From an uncultured Phenylobacterium sp. (GTDB lineage: Bacteria > Pseudomonadota > Alphaproteobacteria > Caulobacterales > Caulobacteraceae), in contig CAMFIW010000065.1 in NCBI GenBank assembly GCA_945952355.1, positions 1 to 9,482 on the forward strand: a stretch of DNA of 9,482 bases, written 5' to 3'. Within the stretch, counting starts at the first letter, position 1. Each line of letters begins with the position of its first letter. This document shows positions 5,763-9,482 of the stretch, piece after piece. A program made the translations under genes and the position numbers. Under the pieces are notes generated by a model. It was not told the DNA's origin and ran no database searches. It worked only from the letters and a program-made list of their open reading frames with translations.

Positions 5763-7405
5763 CAGATGGCTCCTCTCAGGCGGGCACCCAGGGGCGGGCG
5801 ATAAGGATCATGGGCGCTGGATTGGCCGAGCCAGTCCTCGGCATCGGCGTGGCGCTTGTCGGGGATTGCGGTGTATCCATACTCGACCCACCGCATGCGG
5901 CTGGCGAAATGGGCCAGGGCCAGGCCGATGGCCCAGTCGCCGTGCCGGCGCTTGCCGGTCTCGCCCTTGCGGGTATCGGGCACACGGGCGATGCCCTTGA
6001 TGACCTTGACCAGGCGCAGGTCCGACAAGTGCTCGGCGTCGGCGATCACGGCGATCGTGTCGTCCTCGAACGCCGCCTTGAGGGGCGGCATCTCGAGCCG
6101 GTACCAGGTCTCCGAGAACTTGATCGCCATGACGATCCCGGCGCCCTCGGGGTCTTCGCGCAGGCCATATTCGCGGCCGATGTCCTCGGCGACCGTCCAG
6201 CCCATCCCCGTTGCGTCGAAGGCCGCGCCAACCAGGCGGGAGCGCACCACGCTGAAGATGCGCCGTACGATCAACTTCTGTTCGTCGCCGGGCACTTTGC
6301 GCAGCTCGATCGACAGCGCCTCGCGCCGTTTAAGGCCCTGTTCAATGGCCAGCAAAACCCCGGCGGTCAAATCTGACACCCGCGCGAAGTCGAAGCCGAA
6401 TGCGTATTGCAACGACAGGTCCAGACCGGCCAGCGCCTCGTCCAGCTCGGCCAGGAAGGGGGCCATCAGGCTCGCCTGGTCCAGCCGGTGGCGGTGCAGG
6501 TAATCGTCTGGCAGGTCGAGGCGCAGCACCCGACCTGGCGCCTTCATGCGCGCCTCGATCAGCGGCGCGGGCAGCCAGACGCCCGAGGATTGCGACGGGA
6601 CGCAGTACAGCTCCTCGTCGGCATTGTCGCGGTAATAGTCCAGGATGTCCTGGCGCCACTTCGCCTCGCCCTCGGCCGTCCAGGCTTCGCCCTTGACCAT
6701 GCAGATGCGCTGATAGAGCCCCTCCTGCAGCGCCTCGTCGAGGTCGATCCGCATGTGGGCAAACTTCGACCGTCCCGCCAGGATGTCTTGGATTTCTTCG
6801 TTGAAGGGGTTCTCCGCGCCCAAATGGGTCGAGCAGATGACCACTTGGCCACCCCACATCAGGAAGGCCATGGCCGATTTGATCAGCTGCTTGAGGTCAT
6901 CGACGAAGGCCGCCTCGTCGATGATGACGCAGCCCTGCTTGCCGCGCAGTCCCCGCGGGGCCGAGCTGAGGGCCATGATTTCGAAACCGGAGGCGAACTT
7001 GATCCGAAAGGCGTTGATCGACTTGTCCCCGTTGCCCTGGTCGAAGAGCATCTCCTCTTCGGCGCTGACCGCCATTTCGAAGGCCCTGGCCCACATCGCG
7101 CAGGCGTCGATGAATTCCCGGGTCATCTCGCGCGAGTAGGAGATGTACATGACGTCCATGCCGCCCGCGGCCTTCTGGCGGCCGGCGCGCAGGACGGCAT
7201 AGGCAGCGAGGCCCCAGGTCAGGCCGATCCGGCGCGATTTCTCGATGAAGAGCACCGGGCAGACGCTGTCCAGGAGCGAGACCGCCCGCGCCTGGTAAGG
7301 CAAGAGGACAGCGGGCAACCCCTGCGACTGGACGATGGCGGGGATGGCATCCATCGCCGCCTGCCGCGCTTCGGCCCAGGCCTTTTCGGTGATGGGCGCG
7401 GTCAC
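5762..7405 (-). CDS. Phage terminase large subunit (Mu gp28-like)
   Basis: This 547-aa protein is the ATP-driven DNA packaging motor and nuclease. The ATPase half shows the deviant Walker A typical of gp28-type terminases, 'IEKSRRIGLTWGLA' (54-67). The Walker B with catalytic Glu is 'GCVIIDEAAFVDD' (158-170), and 'VVICSTHLGAENPFNEEI' (188-205) is a coupling motif. The nuclease half has RNase H-like acidic positions 'YAFGFDFARVSDLT' (D339, D345), 'GAAFDATGMGWTVAEDIG' (D397) and a late 'RRHGDWAIGLALAHF' (D490). The start is GTG at 7405, overlapping the stop of the upstream 70-aa gene by 4 nt; its own Shine-Dalgarno is weak, so it probably depends on coupled translation. It lies immediately before the portal gene, as in Mu, but is separated from the small subunit by four small genes. 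Confidence 0.95.
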   Translation of the reverse strand: MTAPITEKAWAEARQAAMDAIPAIVQSQGLPAVLLPYQARAVSLLDSVCPVLFIEKSRRIGLTWGLAAYAVLRAGRQKAAGGMDVMYISYSREMTREFIDACAMWARAFEMAVSAEEEMLFDQGNGDKSINAFRIKFASGFEIMALSSAPRGLRGKQGCVIIDEAAFVDDLKQLIKSAMAFLMWGGQVVICSTHLGAENPFNEEIQDILAGRSKFAHMRIDLDEALQEGLYQRICMVKGEAWTAEGEAKWRQDILDYYRDNADEELYCVPSQSSGVWLPAPLIEARMKAPGRVLRLDLPDDYLHRHRLDQASLMAPFLAELDEALAGLDLSLQYAFGFDFARVSDLTAGVLLAIEQGLKRREALSIELRKVPGDEQKLIVRRIFSVVRSRLVGAAFDATGMGWTVAEDIGREYGLREDPEGAGIVMAIKFSETWYRLEMPPLKAAFEDDTIAVIADAEHLSDLRLVKVIKGIARVPDTRKGETGKRRHGDWAIGLALAHFASRMRWVEYGYTAIPDKRHADAEDWLGQSSAHDPYRPPLGARLRGAI

Positions 7406-7614
7406 AGGGCCACCGCGATGATGAGGGCCGGGACCATGATCCAGACCACCAGGCGCAAGACCCGCTCGCGCTGCAAGGCGTCCTCATGCCGCCGCCACAG
7501 GAGCTTCAGGGTCCGGGTCGCCGCGGGCAGGTCCGGCAGATCGAGCGCCGAGAGGTCGGGCTCACGGTTGGCCCGAGGGTCGATGCGGGAGAGGATTTCG
7601 GCGAGCACTCCCAT
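7402..7614 (-). CDS. Small C-tail membrane protein, unknown function
   Basis: I do not recognise this 70-aa protein. The first 50 residues are soluble and mixed-charge, starting MGVLAEILSRIDPRANREPD. They include a Pro/Leu-rich stretch (SALDLPDLPAA) and a basic helix (LKLLWRRHEDALQRERVLR). The last 17 residues, RLVVWIMVPALIIAVAL, form a single hydrophobic segment reaching the very C-terminus. This layout suggests a tail-anchored inner-membrane protein with the N-terminus inside. There is no signal peptide or lipobox, and it does not look like a standard two- or three-helix holin. The ATG at 7614 shares one base with the GapR-like stop (TGATG), and the stop overlaps the terminase GTG, so it is tightly coupled to both. 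A role in lysis, superinfection exclusion or membrane docking is possible, but nothing here decides it. Confidence 0.7.
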   Translation of the reverse strand: MGVLAEILSRIDPRANREPDLSALDLPDLPAATRTLKLLWRRHEDALQRERVLRLVVWIMVPALIIAVAL

Positions 7615-7865
7615 CAGCTCATCCCCAGCGCGGCCTTGTAGACCTCCTCGACCGCCTCTTCCTCGGCCAGCTGGTCGGGCTTCTTCTTGCGGCGCGCGAT
7701 GATCTTGCGCAGGACCTTGGTGTCATAACCGCGGCCCTTGGCCTCTGCCATGACCTGCCTGATCTGCTCGGCCAGGTCCTTCTTCTCTGCCTCCAGCCCT
7801 TCAACCCGCTCGATGAACTGGCGCAGCTCGTCGGCCGTGACGCTGTAGGGATCGTTCTGGGACAT
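7614..7865 (-). CDS. GapR-like (DUF2312) DNA-binding protein
   Basis: This 83-aa protein aligns by eye over nearly its whole length with the GapR/DUF2312 family: 'LRQFIERVEGLEAEKKDLAE' (14-33), 'QIRQVMAEAKGRGYDTKVLR' (34-53), 'KIIARRKKK' and an acidic C-terminal helix (EEEAVEEVYKAALG). Caulobacter GapR is a nucleoid-associated protein of about 89 residues that forms a clamp around overtwisted, AT-rich DNA and assists topoisomerases. The conserved coiled-coil N-terminal helix and the 'EAKG.G.D.KVLrKi...RK' core are both present. A clear GGGAGG Shine-Dalgarno lies about 8 nt before the ATG at 7865. The gene follows the 65-aa gene with a 1-nt gap. The family is found in Alphaproteobacteria and some of their phages, and supports an alphaproteobacterial host. 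A role in phage DNA topology, packaging or competition with host GapR is inference. Confidence 0.9.
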   Translation of the reverse strand: MSQNDPYSVTADELRQFIERVEGLEAEKKDLAEQIRQVMAEAKGRGYDTKVLRKIIARRKKKPDQLAEEEAVEEVYKAALGMS

Positions 7866-7866
7866 G

Positions 7867-8064
7867 TCAGACCCTCCCGCCGAAAACAGGAGGACGGGCT
7901 CCGCGGTAGATTGAGAAACGCTGGGCGTCCCAATGGTTGCGCGAGCGGTGCGCCCGATTTGGCGTGGGCTGCGGGGCGTGGGGCGCCTTGTAGCTGCGAC
8001 GTCCGGCGCAATCGTGCCTGTCGAAGAAGCTCAGGACGAGCGTCTGGGCAACGTTGATGTTCAT
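7867..8064 (-). CDS. Small basic protein, unknown function
   Basis: I do not recognise this 65-aa protein. It starts MNINVAQTLVLSFFDRHDCA and is then very rich in Arg, His and Pro ('RRSYKAPHAPQPTPNRAHRS', 'RNHWDAQRFSIYRGARPP'), with a single Cys and no hydrophobic segment. It could be a nucleic-acid-binding or largely disordered protein. Its reality is supported by three things. Its ATG overlaps the upstream stop by 4 nt (ATGA), a GGGAG Shine-Dalgarno lies about 7 nt before the start, and it exactly fills the interval between two other genes, stopping 1 nt before the GapR-like ATG. Third-codon positions are mostly G or C in the first half and less so towards the end. The stretch 8017-8046 resembles a dispersed bacterial repeat. 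A longer start at 8214 would overlap the neighbour by 150 nt and is unlikely. Confidence 0.6.
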   Translation of the reverse strand: MNINVAQTLVLSFFDRHDCAGRRSYKAPHAPQPTPNRAHRSRNHWDAQRFSIYRGARPPVFGGRV

Positions 8065-8318
8065 TTTTGGCTCCCAAGGATGTCCCGCCCGACGGCGGCT
8101 CTGGCTGCGACCTTCTCGACCAGTGCCCAGATGGACTGGCAGCGCTTGTGGCCGGTGATGGTGGCGATGTTGCCCCGCTCCGGCAGGCCCGTCTGATCGC
8201 TGGCATGTTCGCACCAGATCGCCAGGTAATCAGAGGTCTCGGCCAGGTCGGACTGATTGGTGATCGTAGCCATGGCGACCTCGCGGCCGTTGACCTCGAC
8301 GCGGATCTTCATCGTCAT
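8061..8318 (-). CDS. Small phage protein, unknown function
   Basis: This 85-aa protein is not a family I can name. It opens with a likely beta strand pair (MKIRVEVNGREVAMATI), followed by 'SDLAETSDYLAIWCEHASDQ' and a helical C-terminus ('CQSIWALVEKVAARAAVGRD'). There is no membrane segment. The spacing of small hydrophobics suggests a compact alpha/beta fold. The start at 8318 overlaps the small terminase stop by 4 nt (ATGA); a second ATG two codons on (8312) is equally served by the GGGGGTGCAGGG region, so the first two residues are uncertain. It ends in a 4-nt overlap with the 65-aa gene. It is the first of four genes separating small and large terminase. Confidence 0.75.
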   Translation of the reverse strand: MTMKIRVEVNGREVAMATITNQSDLAETSDYLAIWCEHASDQTGLPERGNIATITGHKRCQSIWALVEKVAARAAVGRDILGSQK

Positions 8319-8899
8319 CCCTGCACCCCCAGGATCTGCGCCTTGATCGCCTCGGCCGTCTCAGCCGTCATGCCCTTGACCTTGGCGACCGCCGTCACGG
8401 CCTCATCGACCCGCTTGGCCAGCTTGGCGTCTTCCTTCGCCCGGCGATCGCTGGACAGGTTTTGCGCCTGCTGGGCGGTTTTGAAGGCGATGGCGAGGTT
8501 CATCACATCCGAGGGTTTGGCACCGTCGGCCGCATCGCCCAGCATGTGCAGGACCAGGCTCTTGATCATCTCGCCGGCGATCACCGTCAGATCATCGCTG
8601 GCCTTGGCGTCATGCTTCTCGGCCAGGACGGCGACGATGTCGCGGGTCTGGTCCAGGCGGCGCGACAGGCGCGCCTGGCGGATCGAGAAGCGGTTGAACG
8701 AGGCAAACGCCGGGATCTTGAACTCCAGCTCGCCGCGATGCTCTTTCATCAGGGCTTCGCATTTTGCGACGAACTCGGCGTAGATCGCGGTCTGGGTCTT
8801 CTCGCGGTCCGAAAGCTCCGAGGCCGCCCAGGCGACGATGGCGTCGGCCTCGGGCGGCAGCAGCTCGAAACTGGATAGACGGCCGCGGCCCTGCGCCAT
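8315..8899 (-). CDS. DUF3486 protein, Mu gp27-like terminase small subunit
   Basis: This 194-aa, almost wholly helical protein matches the DUF3486 family, whose Mu member gp27 acts as the small terminase (DNA recognition) subunit. It opens 'RGRLSSFELLPPEADAIVAW', which has the family's 'G+lssi+lLP.ead.iv.wa..eL' pattern, and continues 'REKTQTAIYAEFVAKCEALM'. The N-terminal 60 or so residues form the likely helix-turn-helix DNA-binding part; 'FNRFSIRQARLSRRLDQTRD' (68-87) is the next conserved block. The C-terminus (about 145-194) is an Ala/Lys-rich helix probably used for oligomerisation. The ATG at 8899 has a GGGGGAG Shine-Dalgarno about 7 nt upstream and lies 3 nt after the preceding stop. 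Normally the large subunit follows directly; here four genes intervene. Confidence 0.92.
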   Translation of the reverse strand: MAQGRGRLSSFELLPPEADAIVAWAASELSDREKTQTAIYAEFVAKCEALMKEHRGELEFKIPAFASFNRFSIRQARLSRRLDQTRDIVAVLAEKHDAKASDDLTVIAGEMIKSLVLHMLGDAADGAKPSDVMNLAIAFKTAQQAQNLSSDRRAKEDAKLAKRVDEAVTAVAKVKGMTAETAEAIKAQILGVQG

Positions 8900-8902
8900 G
8901 GT

Positions 8903-9211
8903 TCACTCCCCCGGGCGGGCGGGGCGCTCGACGCCCTCGATCACGATCGCGCGGCGCAGGTGGCGAGCGCCCTTTTCGGTGAGCGTGGCGACCACGACGC
9001 TGCCGCCAGGGTGGGCGACCGTGATCGCCCCCATCTGGGCCAGCCAGTCGAGCTCGCCATGAATCCATTCGCGCGGGCGGTCGATGCCGAAACGGTTCAG
9101 CTCCCTCGCCAGGAAGCCCGAATGCAGCCGTTCATCCGTCTGGGCGGACAGAGCTTTCAGGATGATCAGGCGGGCGTCTTCCCGGATCTCGGTTTTATAA
9201 TCGCGGGTCAT
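8903..9211 (-). CDS. VpaChn25_0724 family phage protein (winged-helix, Mu gp26-like position)
   Basis: This 102-aa protein begins 'MTRDYKTEIREDARLIILKA' and continues 'LARELNRFGIDRPREWIHGE', 'LDWLAQMGAITVAH', 'VVVATLTEKGARHLRRAIVI' and 'EGVERPAR'. It has the layout of a small winged-helix protein, with a recognition-helix region near 45-65 and a beta wing formed by 'ITVAHPGGSVVVATLTEKG'. The pattern matches the phage family usually listed as VpaChn25_0724, found just upstream of DUF3486 in Mu-like phages, the place of Mu gp26. The exact role is unknown; DNA binding during packaging or regulation is inferred from the fold. The ATG at 9211 overlaps the upstream stop by 4 nt and has a GGGAG about 9 nt before it. 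Confidence 0.85.
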   Translation of the reverse strand: MTRDYKTEIREDARLIILKALSAQTDERLHSGFLARELNRFGIDRPREWIHGELDWLAQMGAITVAHPGGSVVVATLTEKGARHLRRAIVIEGVERPARPGE

Positions 9212-9482
9212 TCAGGCCGCTCCCATTTCGTCCAAAATTCCAGTTCGGTCATGGCGCTCAGGCCATCCATTTCGCCGATCACAACCCAATCCCCGATCGT
9301 CGCGCGGCAAACGCGAGGCGGGGCGAGGAGAAACACAGCGCCGCCGTCCAGCCCGTCGCGGAAATGCCCGCCCGGGAAGCCGTGCTGGGCAGCCCAGGCC
9401 AGGATCGCCTCGCCATGGTCCTCACCGCCCTTGTATTGGACGGCCAGCGCCCGCTCCGGCGCCCGCTGCACCACCTCGACCA
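9208..9482 (-). CDS. Small phage protein with 'GDWVV' motif, start outside window
   Basis: The frame is open to the window edge, so the N-terminus is probably missing. A GTG at 9474 could serve as start, but sense codons continue upstream of it. The visible part reads 'VVQRAPERALAVQYKGGEDH', 'GEAILAWAAQHGF' and, at the end, 'RVCRATIGDWVVIGEMDGLS' plus 'AMTELEFWTKWERPE'. This is the plan of a common small phage protein of unknown function that typically begins 'yrkkPvvieAvQftG' and ends 'GDwiirG..GefypckpdiFe.tYe'. The match covers the beta-rich C-terminal half ('GDWVVIGEMDG...EFWTKWE'), with the 'AVQYKG' block upstream. No function is established. It overlaps the next gene by 4 nt and so belongs to the same operon. 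Confidence 0.7.
   Translation of the reverse strand, partial: VEVVQRAPERALAVQYKGGEDHGEAILAWAAQHGFPGGHFRDGLDGGAVFLLAPPRVCRATIGDWVVIGEMDGLSAMTELEFWTKWERPE

Noticed and set aside
6407..7702. Plus-strand frame of 431 codons
   Set aside because: It is antisense to the terminase Walker motifs and spans three real minus-strand genes; no motif or plausible start context was seen.
7619..8206. Minus-strand 195-codon frame across the small cargo genes
   Set aside because: It is Arg/Ser/Pro-rich in the manner of an out-of-frame high-GC translation, and overlaps the GapR-like gene, whose frame is clearly the real one.
1..9482. CRISPR array, tRNA/rRNA, IS element or Mu-type end sequences
   Set aside because: No regularly spaced repeats, cloverleaf, transposase or terminal inverted repeats were seen; the window is almost entirely filled with phage structural genes.

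Overview
The window is a late head-morphogenesis segment of a Mu-like (transposable, Mu/RcapMu-type) phage or prophage, read entirely from the minus strand. The host is probably a high-GC alphaproteobacterium. The reasons are strongly GC-biased codons and a GapR/DUF2312-family protein, a family characteristic of Alphaproteobacteria and their phages. No transposase, repressor, attachment end, tail, lysis or host gene is visible, so whether this is an integrated prophage or free phage cannot be decided here.

In transcription order (high to low coordinates) the layout is as follows. (1) An accessory lead-in: a small 'GDWVV'-type phage protein cut by the window edge (9208-9482), a VpaChn25_0724-type winged-helix protein (8903-9211) and the DUF3486 / Mu gp27-like small terminase (8315-8899). 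(2) Four small genes between small and large terminase, where Mu itself has none: an 85-aa unknown (8061-8318), a basic 65-aa unknown (7867-8064), a GapR-like DNA-binding protein (7614-7865) and a 70-aa C-tail membrane protein (7402-7614). (3) The packaging and portal core: large terminase (5762-7405), DUF935 portal (4116-5762) and MuF protein (2845-4119). The MuF protein carries a C-terminal domain that looks like a BECR-fold nuclease. (4) The gpG-like virion morphogenesis protein (2335-2787). (5) A 104-base spacer with two hairpins (2231-2334). (6) The capsid-building set: Mu I-like protease (1106-2230) with a nested in-frame scaffold start (1106-1744), a DUF2190 capsid-decoration protein (726-1109) and a major capsid protein that runs off the left edge (1-710).

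The genes form one tightly packed, probably translationally coupled operon. Most junctions are ATGA, GTGA or TGATG overlaps. The two real breaks are 57 nt before gpG and 104 nt before the protease. Functionally, the small and large terminases package DNA through the portal, MuF and gpG help build the portal/neck and tail connection, and protease plus scaffold plus decoration protein assemble and mature the capsid.

The less routine content is the MuF-nuclease fusion, the GapR-like cargo gene with its unknown neighbours, and the nested scaffold start with an excellent Shine-Dalgarno. The capsid protein does not look like Mu gpT to me. All long plus-strand ORFs are antisense shadows.
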